NCBI RefSeq assembly: GCF_000368625.1
Contig: NZ_KB849575.1
Location: 301,192-365,191, forward strand
Origin: Acinetobacter schindleri CIP 107287
Lineage (GTDB): Bacteria > Pseudomonadota > Gammaproteobacteria > Pseudomonadales > Moraxellaceae
Length of the DNA: 64,000 bases
Reading direction: 5' to 3'
Shown: one piece after another, positions 17,648 to 25,662 of the stretch
Numbering within the stretch: position 1 is the stretch's first letter
Layout of the letters: each line of letters starts with the position of its first letter
Notes under the pieces: generated by a model
Told to the model about the DNA's origin: nothing
Database searches by the model: none
Seen by the model: only the letters and a program-made list of their open reading frames with translations
Translations under genes and position numbers: made by a program

Positions 17648-17884
17648 TTATTGAGCAGATGATGCTTTTGGTGTTTTAGTTGCAGGTTCTGCAGCTGCTT
17701 CTGAAGCTGGTTGTTCTGCAGTCGCCGGAGCAGTTGCAGCTTGAGTTTCAGGAAGCTCCTGAGTGCTCACGACAACTTTTTCTTCTTCAGATGTTGTTTT
17801 GCTATCTGTGGTTTTAGTTGCTGCGAAGCTAGTTGCCGCTGCTGCGCTGAGTGTAGTTGCAAGTAGAATTTGAGCATAGTTCAT
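17648..17884 (-). CDS. Small Ala-rich secreted protein, 78 residues
   Basis: The start is the ATG at 17884, with AAGGA about eight bases upstream; a further ATG nine bases earlier overlaps that ribosome site. The N-terminus MNYAQILLATTLSAAAATSF followed by Ala is a typical signal peptide with cleavage expected near residue 21. The mature part is low-complexity, rich in Ala, Thr, Glu, Ser, Pro and Lys (for example ATAPATAEQPASEAAAEPAT), with no cysteine. It is likely a disordered periplasmic protein. I do not recognise a family. It is a single gene between long noncoding stretches. Confidence 0.65.
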   Translation of the reverse strand: MNYAQILLATTLSAAAATSFAATKTTDSKTTSEEEKVVVSTQELPETQAATAPATAEQPASEAAAEPATKTPKASSAQ

Positions 17885-18227
17885 GTTTGGCATCCTTATA
17901 GGTTTTATTCACAAGTCATTTATTGTGTTGACCATCACATCAACACAACAGGGACTTATGCTAGGGGCGGAAAATTCGTACCGCAATTGATTTAACAGAA
18001 GCTATAGAACAATGTGTACGTCCGGTATACAAAACTCAGGGTTATGTTTTATTTTTGTTAAATTTAACCCCAAAAAATCAATTAAAATGTTTTAAAACAT
18101 TTCATAATTGACTAAATTTTAATCTTATGTCAGTGGTTGCCTACGCTGAAAATTGGTAAAAACTGACAGAATTGAAGTTTTGAGGAACTTACTAGTTACG
18201 TCAGTAAATTAACTCCCTGCAAGTCAA
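17885..18227. other. Gap between the secreted protein and the COG0523 gene
   Basis: Contains the divergent promoters for both neighbours. I see no coding frame and no clear repeat in the left and middle parts. Confidence 0.5.
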
Positions 18228-18254
18228 ATGGCATTGTTATAATGTATCAATTTC
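18228..18254 (+). promoter_or_regulatory. -10 box within an imperfect palindrome, possible Zur site
   Basis: TATAAT at 18238-18243 is a perfect -10. It lies inside TTGTTATAATGTATCAA, whose two halves agree at 12 of 17 positions under reverse complement, and the half TGTTATAAT resembles known gammaproteobacterial Zur boxes. The following gene belongs to a family often repressed by Zur. This is inference; no alignment was possible. Confidence 0.35.
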
Positions 18255-18282
18255 CTCATTTTCATTGCTATGTGAGCTCGCC

Positions 18283-19305
18283 TTGAAACTCCTTTCTCCT
18301 TCATCTGCAGTGCCCGTGCATATTATTTCCGGTTTTTTAGGGGCAGGAAAAACCACACTACTGAAGCATTTGCTCAGTCAAAAGCCGGAAAATGAAGTCT
18401 GGGCAGTATTGATGAATGAGTTTGGTCAGATTGGCGTGGATCAAGCCTTATTACCACAACATGAAGGCTACGCAGTCAAAGAACTATTGGGTGGCTGTTT
18501 ATGCTGTAGCAGTCAGTTGCCAATGCAGGTGGCATTGTCGCGATTATTATCCGAATCCAAGCCAGATCGACTGTTTATTGAGCCGACCGGGTTGGGGCAT
18601 CCAGCGCAGTTATTGGAACAGCTCACAGAACCGCACTGGCAGACTCATCTGAAGATGCAGGCATTAATGACTGTCGTCGATGGTTCGCGTTTGCATGATC
18701 AGGTCTGGACGACCCAGAACCTGTATGCCGATCAGCTCAAGGCTGCCCATATTGTCATTGTGTCGCATACCGATTTAATGACTGCAGAAGATCAGGAAAG
18801 TTTGAAACAGCTACAGCAAGAGTACCAGGCTTATAACCAGGTCTGGTTATTTAGTGCAAATGGCCAGATTGATATTGAACAGCTCAAGCAGGACTATATC
18901 GGTTCTGTTCGTCAGATTCAGCCCTTGTTAAAACAGCAGCGTTCCCTTGGTGCAGATGAGGTTGCAGTGAAAATCCAGCAGCTACCTTATCATTATGTGG
19001 AATCCGCACAAGGTTATGCAGTGGCTGGCTGGAAGTTGCCAAAACGCTGGCAGTTTGATTTTTATGATCTGATTGATTTGCTCTGTGAACAGCAGGACTG
19101 GCTACGTATCAAAGGGATTTTTAATACCAATCAGGGCTGGAAAAGCTTTAACTTTAATCCGGAGCAGTTTAACTATCAGTCAGCAGAAGAGGGTATTGAT
19201 AACCGGGTCGAGATTATTTACCAGACTGAACGTGACTGGCTGAATTTTGAAACTGCGCTGATGCAATGTCGGATTGATGCGGAAGCAGGACATTCTGCTA
19301 GCTAA
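18283..19305 (+). CDS. COG0523 (CobW/P47K) family GTPase, putative metallochaperone
   Basis: A roughly 340-residue G3E-class P-loop GTPase; relatives such as ZigA, ZNG1 and YjiA handle zinc or other metals, and CobW and UreG act in cofactor insertion. The Walker A motif GFLGAGKTT is at residues 17-25, the metal-binding CxCC motif (CLCC) at 72-75, and EPTGLGHP at 100-107. The base-recognition G4 motif, normally NKxD, reads SHTD at 161-164, which is unusual. The C-terminal domain is present and full length. Start is uncertain: TTG at 18283 is behind GAG, TTG at 18265 adds six residues. A possible Zur-like site precedes it. Confidence 0.85.
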   Translation: MKLLSPSSAVPVHIISGFLGAGKTTLLKHLLSQKPENEVWAVLMNEFGQIGVDQALLPQHEGYAVKELLGGCLCCSSQLPMQVALSRLLSESKPDRLFIEPTGLGHPAQLLEQLTEPHWQTHLKMQALMTVVDGSRLHDQVWTTQNLYADQLKAAHIVIVSHTDLMTAEDQESLKQLQQEYQAYNQVWLFSANGQIDIEQLKQDYIGSVRQIQPLLKQQRSLGADEVAVKIQQLPYHYVESAQGYAVAGWKLPKRWQFDFYDLIDLLCEQQDWLRIKGIFNTNQGWKSFNFNPEQFNYQSAEEGIDNRVEIIYQTERDWLNFETALMQCRIDAEAGHSAS

Positions 19306-19386
19306 ATTTTCTGGCATGGCGATAAATCTGTTCAGCAAAATCGATATAAATCTTATATGCTAGGCGCCAAATTTGAGGATTGTGTT

Positions 19387-19917
19387 ATGGCGCTTAAAGC
19401 AACGATTTACAAGGCTGACCTGAATATTGCCGATATGGATAACCATCGTTATCAAGACTATCAGTTAACGATGGCATTGCATCCTTCGGAAACCATTGAA
19501 CGTCTAATGGTGCGTGTTTTGGCTTATGCACGTTTTGCTGGTGAAACGCTTGAATTTACTAAAGACCTGTTTGAAACTGATGAACCTGCTCTCTGGGAGA
19601 AAGACCTGACCGGTCAACTGATACAGTGGATCGAAGTCGGCTTGCCCGATGAAGATAAGGTCAAAAAGGCAAGTGCCCGTTGCAAGAAAGTTGCCGTCGT
19701 GGCTTATGGTACTTCTGTTGATGAATGGTACAAGCGCAGTTCTAAACTGAAGACCCTATCCAATGTGGAAGTGTGGAAGCTGTCTCCGGCGAGTACCGAA
19801 GCCGTACAACAACTGTGTGAACGCACTATGCAGTTGCAGCTAAACATTATGGATAGTGAATGGACTTTGATTGGCGATCAGGCACAGGCTGTAATTGAGT
19901 GGGAACAGTTACAATAA
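19387..19917 (+). CDS. yaeQ: YaeQ family protein
   Basis: A 176-residue protein of the YaeQ family (PD-(D/E)XK-like fold, exact activity unknown; the Escherichia coli member was first proposed to affect haemolysin expression). The family N-terminus MALKATIYKADLNIADMDNH and the core SETIERLMVRVLAYARFA are present, as is the conserved acidic and basic set in DEPALWEKDLTGQLIQWIEVG. GAGGA precedes the ATG at 19387 by seven bases, so a start 30 bases earlier is not needed. It follows the COG0523 gene by about 80 bases and may share its transcript. Confidence 0.9.
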   Translation: MALKATIYKADLNIADMDNHRYQDYQLTMALHPSETIERLMVRVLAYARFAGETLEFTKDLFETDEPALWEKDLTGQLIQWIEVGLPDEDKVKKASARCKKVAVVAYGTSVDEWYKRSSKLKTLSNVEVWKLSPASTEAVQQLCERTMQLQLNIMDSEWTLIGDQAQAVIEWEQLQ

Positions 19918-20004
19918 CAACTCACAAGGATGCAAGTTTCGACTTGTATCCTCGCCCCAATATTTCGTATATCTGGAGAGAATAATAAGGTCCAGGGACG
20001 AAGC

Positions 20005-20628
20005 ATGTATCATGAACTTTATGATTTGCTGTTAGCAGTCGTGATTGGTGCAGTTATTGGGGCAGAACGGGAATATCATAGTAAATCTGCCGGACTGCGC
20101 ACCATGATCATGGTCAGTCTGAGTTCCTGTCTATTTACTATTATTTCCTTAAAAATCGGTGTGGCCAACCCCGACCGTCTGGCAGCCAATGTCTTAACTG
20201 GCCTGGGTTTTCTGGGAGCCGGAGTAATTTTAAAAGATGACAACCGGATTTCTGGTATTACCACTGCAACCACGATCTGGATGACAGCTGCACTGGGCAT
20301 GGCAGTTGGTGCTGGCTATGAACTGTTAAGTGTCTGGGCAACGGTGATCGTGCTGATCGTACTGGTTCTACTGGTCTATGTACAACGTGGGATTGAGCAT
20401 CTGAATCAAGAAAGAAACTACGAAATTGTCTGTCCTTTTGAGCAGCATGAGCCGGATCATTATGAAAAACTGTTTAAACAATACAAATTAAAAGTCATTC
20501 ATTCCAGCCAGCAAAAAATCGACCGACGGATCACAGGCCGCTGGATCCTGATGGGTTCGGCTAAAAATCACCAGAAATTAACCCAGTATTTATTACAGGA
20601 TAAGAAGATTCAGGAACTCAGCTTTTGA
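20005..20628 (+). CDS. MgtC/SapB family membrane protein
   Basis: About 207 residues. The N-terminal four- to five-helix MgtC domain is clear: GAVIGAEREYHSKSAGLRT, then GLGFLGAGVILKDDNRISGI, then TTATTIWMTAALGMAVGAG. A small soluble C-terminal domain with an ACT-like pattern follows from about residue 125. MgtC proteins affect magnesium or phosphate homeostasis and, in pathogens, survival in macrophages; the mechanism here is unknown. The ATG at 20005 has AGGGA six bases upstream and starts at the conserved MYHELYDLLLAVV; the frame itself opens 75 bases earlier. Confidence 0.88.
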   Translation: MYHELYDLLLAVVIGAVIGAEREYHSKSAGLRTMIMVSLSSCLFTIISLKIGVANPDRLAANVLTGLGFLGAGVILKDDNRISGITTATTIWMTAALGMAVGAGYELLSVWATVIVLIVLVLLVYVQRGIEHLNQERNYEIVCPFEQHEPDHYEKLFKQYKLKVIHSSQQKIDRRITGRWILMGSAKNHQKLTQYLLQDKKIQELSF

Positions 20629-20707
20629 TCCATTGCAGTTAAAGTCTGAGGAATTTGGCTCAATCGCGTTTATACTAGTGCTATTTGCAAAATGAAGGAT
20701 ATGGGCG

Positions 20708-21046
20708 ATGACCAAAGAACTAGAAATTATTGACCTGGTGGTGGGTGAAGGTAAAGAAGCGGTAAAAGGTGCACTGATTACCACGCATTACACTGGCTGG
20801 CTGGAAGATGGAACCAAGTTTGATTCATCGCTGGATCGTGGCAACTATTTTGAGACGGTCATCGGCACTGGCCGTGTGATTAAAGGCTGGGATCAAGGCA
20901 TTATGGGCATGAAAGTAGGGGGTAAACGTAAGCTGATCGTACCTGCTCACCTGGCTTATGGTGAACGTAAAATGGGGAACATTATCCCGGCGAATTCCAA
21001 CCTGATTTTTGAAATCGAACTGTATGACGTTAAAACACGTGACTGA
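20708..21046 (+). CDS. FKBP-type peptidyl-prolyl cis-trans isomerase
   Basis: A 112-residue single-domain FKBP without signal peptide, so cytoplasmic. The domain has the standard run HYTGWLEDGTKFDSSLDRG, VIKGWDQGIMGMKVGGKRKL and IIPANSNLIFEIELYDV, keeping the active-site Tyr, Asp, Trp and Phe positions of FKBP12-like proteins. It catalyses proline isomerisation in protein folding. AAGGA lies nine bases before the ATG. TATACT at 20671-20676 is a possible -10 element without a good -35. It is a separate transcription unit from the MgtC-like gene, with about 80 bases between. Confidence 0.93.
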   Translation: MTKELEIIDLVVGEGKEAVKGALITTHYTGWLEDGTKFDSSLDRGNYFETVIGTGRVIKGWDQGIMGMKVGGKRKLIVPAHLAYGERKMGNIIPANSNLIFEIELYDVKTRD

Positions 21047-21189
21047 TATTATGTGACTTTCTGAACAGTACAATATGTCAGGAATTCAGTAGCAGGATAG
21101 CTCGTCGGTTATCCTGCTTTTTTATATGAAAAATCATTGGCAATATCCAACATTCCACGTACATTAGAATTAATAACAGTAGTTACAGG

Positions 21190-23067
21190 ATGGTCTTTTT
21201 GCTCAGGTTTAGGGGGATTATGCTGATATTGGCATCGTGGTTGATGCTGATATTTTTGATGGGGACTACACGGATCGTGTGGGCTCAATATGATGCTGCT
21301 CCAGAATCTTATTTCCTAGCTCATCAGAATGAGGTCACCGAACTAAAATTTGATGAAGATAGTACCACCTTGTTGCAAGGCAAATGGCAGTTCTATCCAC
21401 GTCAGTTCATTGAGCAACCAGATCCTGAACTCGAATCACAAGTAGTTGAACTTCCAGCTTCATTCAAGAGTCTCACCGGAACCAATGCCACTTATGGCAC
21501 TTTTATTAGTCATTTTAAAATTCCCAAAAAATTTATCGGACAACGTTTAGCGATTCAGATTCCGAGTCAGTATGGTGCTTATAGCATTTATTTAAATGGG
21601 GATATCTTGCTGCGTCTTGGTAAAATCAGTAAAACCCCGGCAGGGCAGGTGACTGAAAAGGCACCTAAGATCGCATCTTTTGTGCCACAGAATGAATATT
21701 TTACCTTAAGTATTCAGGTTTCCAACTATACTAATTTACATGGCGGACTAGAAAAGCCTCTGAAAATTGGCCCCTCTGCGACCATTAATCGACAGTTTAT
21801 GCTGCAAATGATGAGTATCGCCGTGGTCTGTGGCACAGTGCTGGGTGTAGGACTATTTACCATTTTATTTTCTCTGTTTCGCGGATCTGTGGAGCGAAAT
21901 AGCCGCAGTGTATTTATTTTTGGCTTATTTATTATTTTTTTGGCACTGCATAATCTGTTTTCTGCCCCGCATCCATATGCCATTGTGAGTAAAATCAGTT
22001 GGTTATGGGGCGCTCGTCTAGAATATCTGTTTACTTTTCTGGCAATCTTATTCTTCCTGAGCTACATGTACCTGTTTAAGCCGCGTTATATCCGACGTTC
22101 AATTTATTACGTAGGTGCGGGATTACTGATTTTTAATATCGCAGTAACATTGTTCAGCACACCAGAAGTTTTTGAGCGTCTGGCTTTGTATAGTGTTATC
22201 TATGGTCTGGTGATACTGGGTAATTTTATTTACGGGTTTTATGTGACACTTTCTCAAGGAGATGAATATTCGTCCACTAACCTGTTTGCCATCATCTTTC
22301 TGTGTGTGACTTTTCTTAATGATTATCTGGTATTGCTGAATGTAATTGAGAGCGTACATCTGTCATTTATTTCGACCAGTCTGTATGCCTTAATCATTAT
22401 GTTTCAACAATCTCGTAATTATGCCCATCAAACCTACTATACCGAGCGACTGAATAATAAATTAATGGTCTTGAACAGTTCACTGGATCAGAAAGTTCGA
22501 GAAAGAACAGCACAGTTACATGAACTGAATACTAAACTGCAATATCAGATTAATGTCGATGCCTTGACTGGCGCCTATAACCGGCGTGCCTTAAATGAAG
22601 AAATCCAGCGCCTGTTTAATCAGACCATTCAACATCCTGAACAGACCTTGTCCTTTGCCATGATCGATGTGGACTACTTTAAAAAATATAATGATTACTA
22701 TGGTCACTTAAAAGGTGATGAAGTATTGCAACGGCTGGTTCAGGTGATTCAGCAGGTTTTGCCTAAACAGGGATATTTAGCGCGTTACGGAGGGGAAGAA
22801 TTCGCAATTCTGTTACATGATATGCCGATTGCGGAAGCCCGGGAAACTTTTGAAATCGTACTGCTTGCAGTGCGGGCAGAACAGTTAGCGCATGACAACC
22901 GTAGGGATGATAAAGATTATGTTACTGTAAGTATGGGGGTTGCCTATATGGATGCTCATCATCCTTATGCAGATATTCATACACTAATGAAAACAGCAGA
23001 CCAGCATCTGTATGAAGCCAAACTTGCAGGTAGAGACCAAATCAAAAGCAAGGCTGTTGCAGCCTGA
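21190..23067 (+). CDS. Diguanylate cyclase with 7TMR-DISM sensor
   Basis: A 625-residue membrane protein: signal-anchor, periplasmic beta-rich DISM-EE2-like domain (to about residue 190), seven hydrophobic helices (about 200-410), a short coiled coil, and a C-terminal GGDEF domain. The active-site signature is GGEEF near residues 533-537, with the metal and base residues of DVDYFKKYNDYYGHLKGDE ahead of it, so cyclic di-GMP synthesis is expected. The inhibitory RxxD site five residues before GGEEF is absent (the positions read KQGY). Start is unsure: ATG at 21190, or at 21220 behind AGGGGG. Its stop touches the stop of the convergent acetyltransferase gene. Confidence 0.88.
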   Translation: MVFLLRFRGIMLILASWLMLIFLMGTTRIVWAQYDAAPESYFLAHQNEVTELKFDEDSTTLLQGKWQFYPRQFIEQPDPELESQVVELPASFKSLTGTNATYGTFISHFKIPKKFIGQRLAIQIPSQYGAYSIYLNGDILLRLGKISKTPAGQVTEKAPKIASFVPQNEYFTLSIQVSNYTNLHGGLEKPLKIGPSATINRQFMLQMMSIAVVCGTVLGVGLFTILFSLFRGSVERNSRSVFIFGLFIIFLALHNLFSAPHPYAIVSKISWLWGARLEYLFTFLAILFFLSYMYLFKPRYIRRSIYYVGAGLLIFNIAVTLFSTPEVFERLALYSVIYGLVILGNFIYGFYVTLSQGDEYSSTNLFAIIFLCVTFLNDYLVLLNVIESVHLSFISTSLYALIIMFQQSRNYAHQTYYTERLNNKLMVLNSSLDQKVRERTAQLHELNTKLQYQINVDALTGAYNRRALNEEIQRLFNQTIQHPEQTLSFAMIDVDYFKKYNDYYGHLKGDEVLQRLVQVIQQVLPKQGYLARYGGEEFAILLHDMPIAEARETFEIVLLAVRAEQLAHDNRRDDKDYVTVSMGVAYMDAHHPYADIHTLMKTADQHLYEAKLAGRDQIKSKAVAA

Positions 23068-23535
23068 TCAGAACTGAGGATAGGTGCTGGAAGATAAAGC
23101 TTTGAACAGGTGCAACGCAGGTTCATCCTGCATGTGGGGAGAAGTATTCTGAAAACCAAGTTTAGTATAGTAGGGCAATGCAGTTCGTGTGGTTTCAATT
23201 TCGAGACGGTCAATTTTTTTAGGCGTCATAAAATCCAGCATGTAATAAAATAACTGTGTTCCATATCCCATACGTTGCATACCGCTACTTACATAATGCA
23301 TGCGGATTTCTCCCTGATCACTCACCATCAGAAAACCGACCACTCTGTCATGTACGGTATACACCCAGCAATCGTTATATAGCATTTCCACAATCAGGGT
23401 GGAATGGGTAAATGCTTCAAGCCAGGTTTGTATACGGGTTTCCTCACGTTGATGATCCATGACACAGGAGCGAATACTGTCATGAACAACATGTACAATT
23501 TGAGGAATATCCTGAACCTTTCCTTCACGAATCAT
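23068..23535 (-). CDS. GNAT family N-acetyltransferase
   Basis: A 155-residue GCN5-related acetyltransferase. The acetyl-CoA binding loop lies in motif A as GMQRMGYGTQLFYYML (the Q/RxxGxG/A pattern), preceded by a beta-strand DQGEIRMHYVSS and followed by the motif B stretch ALPYYTKLGFQNTS. The acceptor is unknown; many such small members acetylate amines or protein N-termini. The ATG at 23535 is directly at the conserved MIREGKVQDIPQIV. The gene is convergent with the cyclase gene, the two stop codons reading TGATCA with no base between. Confidence 0.85.
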   Translation of the reverse strand: MIREGKVQDIPQIVHVVHDSIRSCVMDHQREETRIQTWLEAFTHSTLIVEMLYNDCWVYTVHDRVVGFLMVSDQGEIRMHYVSSGMQRMGYGTQLFYYMLDFMTPKKIDRLEIETTRTALPYYTKLGFQNTSPHMQDEPALHLFKALSSSTYPQF

Positions 23536-23944
23536 AAGGCAAATTTAACTAAACTAAATAATAACGAGTGTTTCATTTAGCAGCATCTAAAGTATGAATG
23601 AAAGTCTAGGATTGTTATATTTTTAGGGAATTTTCCGGCAAAAAAACTCTTTATACAGCATTTCTGTGGCGCATTTGTGTGGCTTGTTTAAATTGTTAGA
23701 CAGCGTGTATTGATTTTTATTCGCATTTACATTAGAGCTAAATTCTTTAGTCAGTATAAAAAATATTTTAGAAGTATTTAAAGAAATTATCCTATAGTGA
23801 GAAATATAAATTTTTCGAAATATTTTGAAATGACTAAAGTTGGGTATTTTTCAATCAATATGTTATGGTTTGTAAATGAACTGTAATTGAGTAGATCTGT
23901 GGTTACAGATTGAAGATAAGAAAAATGAATAAGAGACTTAGCCT
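23536..23944. other. 409-base AT-rich gap
   Basis: No supported gene. Near 23659 the sequence ATTTCTGTGGCGCATTTGTG resembles one at about 5199 (ATTTCTGTAGCGTATCTGTG), differing by three transitions. A ten-codon frame overlaps the start of the next gene and is not accepted. Confidence 0.5.
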
Positions 23945-24436
23945 ATGGTCAAAGTAATGCTTGTTATCTGTAGTGTTTTGGTGATGTATGTTGCCTGGAT
24001 AATCGCCTTCAAAATCTATAAAGCCCGCTATCATGGTCAGCGCTTAAAGCCTGAAGCAGAGCCGCCGTCTTCCCAAGATCAAACGTCTATTTGTACTGCA
24101 CAAAAGCCACATGAACTCGCTATGACGGTAGATGCTTATGAGCTAGAACTGTTCGATGATATCGCTAAAATGTTATTCAAGCAGTCCGCGATTATTACTG
24201 AGCGTACTCAGGCTGAAGGGTTACAGCAGAAATGGTTGAATCGAATGCCGCTCCAGACCAATAGTGTGATCCGAAAAATGGACTTGGGAGAGTGGTCTAT
24301 TTACTGGAATTTTTATGGTCAATCTATCGAGTATTATGTGGGACGTTATGGAGTTTTCTATACGCATGTGGACCGGCATGGGGAAGAACATCGATATGAA
24401 CATCGTTTTGAGTCAGACCATGCACATTGTGCCTAA
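23945..24436 (+). CDS. Unknown protein with N-terminal membrane anchor
   Basis: A 163-residue protein. Residues 3-23 form one hydrophobic helix followed by basic residues, so a membrane anchor with the rest inside the cell is likely by the positive-inside rule. A linker rich in Pro, Ser and Gln leads to a soluble domain of about 100 residues with aromatic clusters (GEWSIYWNFYGQSIEYYVGR) and a His- and Glu-rich tail (HGEEHRYEHRF, then HAHC) that could bind metal. I recognise no family. It is flanked by noncoding DNA on both sides, so there is no operon context. AGAG sits nine bases before the ATG. Confidence 0.6.
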   Translation: MVKVMLVICSVLVMYVAWIIAFKIYKARYHGQRLKPEAEPPSSQDQTSICTAQKPHELAMTVDAYELELFDDIAKMLFKQSAIITERTQAEGLQQKWLNRMPLQTNSVIRKMDLGEWSIYWNFYGQSIEYYVGRYGVFYTHVDRHGEEHRYEHRFESDHAHCA

Positions 24437-24662
24437 TAAAGTTTTGAATGAATACGGATAACTGTTCAGGTTGATGCAATCTGTTTGGTCTATAATTTTC
24501 TTAACCATTAATAGCCCTCATTCTTGTTTTTTCTCTTGATGATGCCAGTGCATATATTCAATAAGATTCACGTCCTCGGCCGTATGCTATGGTGCAAATA
24601 TTTCTATCTGTTATTCGCAAGCAGTCAGCATGCTAAAATCTGCTTTTGTCAGGAGCACGACA

Positions 24663-24935
24663 ATGCTGATTGACTTCCGGCAGGCCCAACTAGATCGTTT
24701 TATCGAATTGGCACGGAAGATTCAGGCACAGCCGCAGCAGTATCTCCAGTTTGATTCGGTATCAGATTTTTATAAGGCTACCTGGCTGAATGATTTTCCG
24801 AAAGGTACGACCTGGTATACCTCTGGGCTGGATGATGGTGCAGATGAGTTTGAAGCTGTCATTTGCTATCCCGGAGCCAAGCTGATCATCAGTAGTGGCA
24901 TGAAAACTCAAGTGTGGTTAAAGGTGGATGATTGA
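24663..24935 (+). CDS. Unknown small protein, 90 residues
   Basis: The ATG at 24663 follows AGGAG by seven bases, so this start is preferred over one 33 bases upstream. The product begins MLIDFRQAQLDRFIELARKI, has no signal peptide or membrane segment, and is slightly acidic, with aromatic motifs such as DFYKATW and GTTWYTSGLDDGADEF. It is probably a small soluble cytoplasmic protein. I do not recognise a domain. It stands between two other genes of unknown function on the same strand but with gaps over 150 bases, so co-transcription is unlikely. Confidence 0.65.
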   Translation: MLIDFRQAQLDRFIELARKIQAQPQQYLQFDSVSDFYKATWLNDFPKGTTWYTSGLDDGADEFEAVICYPGAKLIISSGMKTQVWLKVDD

Positions 24936-25040
24936 CTTATGTGCCTTAATTTACCTAAACATTGCATAATGACTCTGGATCAGAAATTCAGTTTAATACT
25001 GTCGATATACAGCAAAGTTATCTGATCCTGAATTTGGCTT

Positions 25041-25046
25041 TATAAT
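25041..25046 (+). promoter_or_regulatory. -10 box for the DUF2505 gene
   Basis: A perfect TATAAT 56 bases before the ATG; the -35 is poor. Just upstream lie two interleaved inverted repeats (24977-25035) that may be control sites. Confidence 0.45.
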
Positions 25047-25101
25047 AAGCTTCCTCAATACAAGCCACATCCACAATTTAAAAAATAAAAAGGAAAACCA
25101 C

Positions 25102-25599
25102 ATGGCACATCAATTTACTGTAAAGGCAAACATCAATGGTGTTTCTATTGATGAATTCAAGCGTCTGGTCAGTGATATCAGTATGCACGAAGCGGTCTGT
25201 CGTCGTATTCCGGCGCAGAACATGGAGATTCTGGTTTCTGAGAAACAGGGTGAAATCTATACCTTGAAACGTGCATATAACTTGGACGTGAATATTCCAG
25301 ATATCGCAAAAAAACTGTTACGTGATGCTTTTCGTCTGCAACGTACCGACATCAGTAATCTGGAACATTTGACTTCTACAGTGGAGCTTGGTGCGAACCT
25401 GCCAATCGAAGCGACTTGCCAACGTGCAGTAAAAGGTGATGAACGCCAGATTGAGTTTCAACTGGACTGGACCGTAAAAGTAAAGGTGCCCTTGGTCGGC
25501 GGCATGCTGGAAAAACATGCGGAAGGCGAAATCCGCAAATTTAGCCAGATTGAAATCAGCATCATTGAAGATGAAATCCGTAAAAGTCTGACTGCCTAA
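25102..25599 (+). CDS. DUF2505 family protein
   Basis: A 165-residue soluble protein that fits the DUF2505 family, a START/Bet v1-like lipid- or ligand-binding fold of unknown role. Supporting features are the domain-spanning length, alternating beta-strands (FTVKANINGVSIDEF, then TVKVKVPLVGG) and a final amphipathic helix IEISIIEDEIRKSL. There is no signal peptide. AAAAAGGA precedes the ATG by seven bases, a strong site suggesting good expression. It is a single gene ended by a terminator shared with the convergent MFS gene. Assignment to DUF2505 is from memory of the family's pattern and should be checked. Confidence 0.65.
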   Translation: MAHQFTVKANINGVSIDEFKRLVSDISMHEAVCRRIPAQNMEILVSEKQGEIYTLKRAYNLDVNIPDIAKKLLRDAFRLQRTDISNLEHLTSTVELGANLPIEATCQRAVKGDERQIEFQLDWTVKVKVPLVGGMLEKHAEGEIRKFSQIEISIIEDEIRKSLTA

Positions 25600-25613
25600 A
25601 TGGCAAGCAGGTC

Positions 25614-25645
25614 AAAAAAAGAGCCCATATTGAGGCTCTTTTTTA
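25614..25645. terminator. Bidirectional terminator between DUF2505 and MFS genes
   Basis: AAAAGAGCC and GGCTCTTTT arms around CATATTGA, with A-run before and T-run after. Confidence 0.92.
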
Positions 25646-25662
25646 TCACAATATTTTATTGA

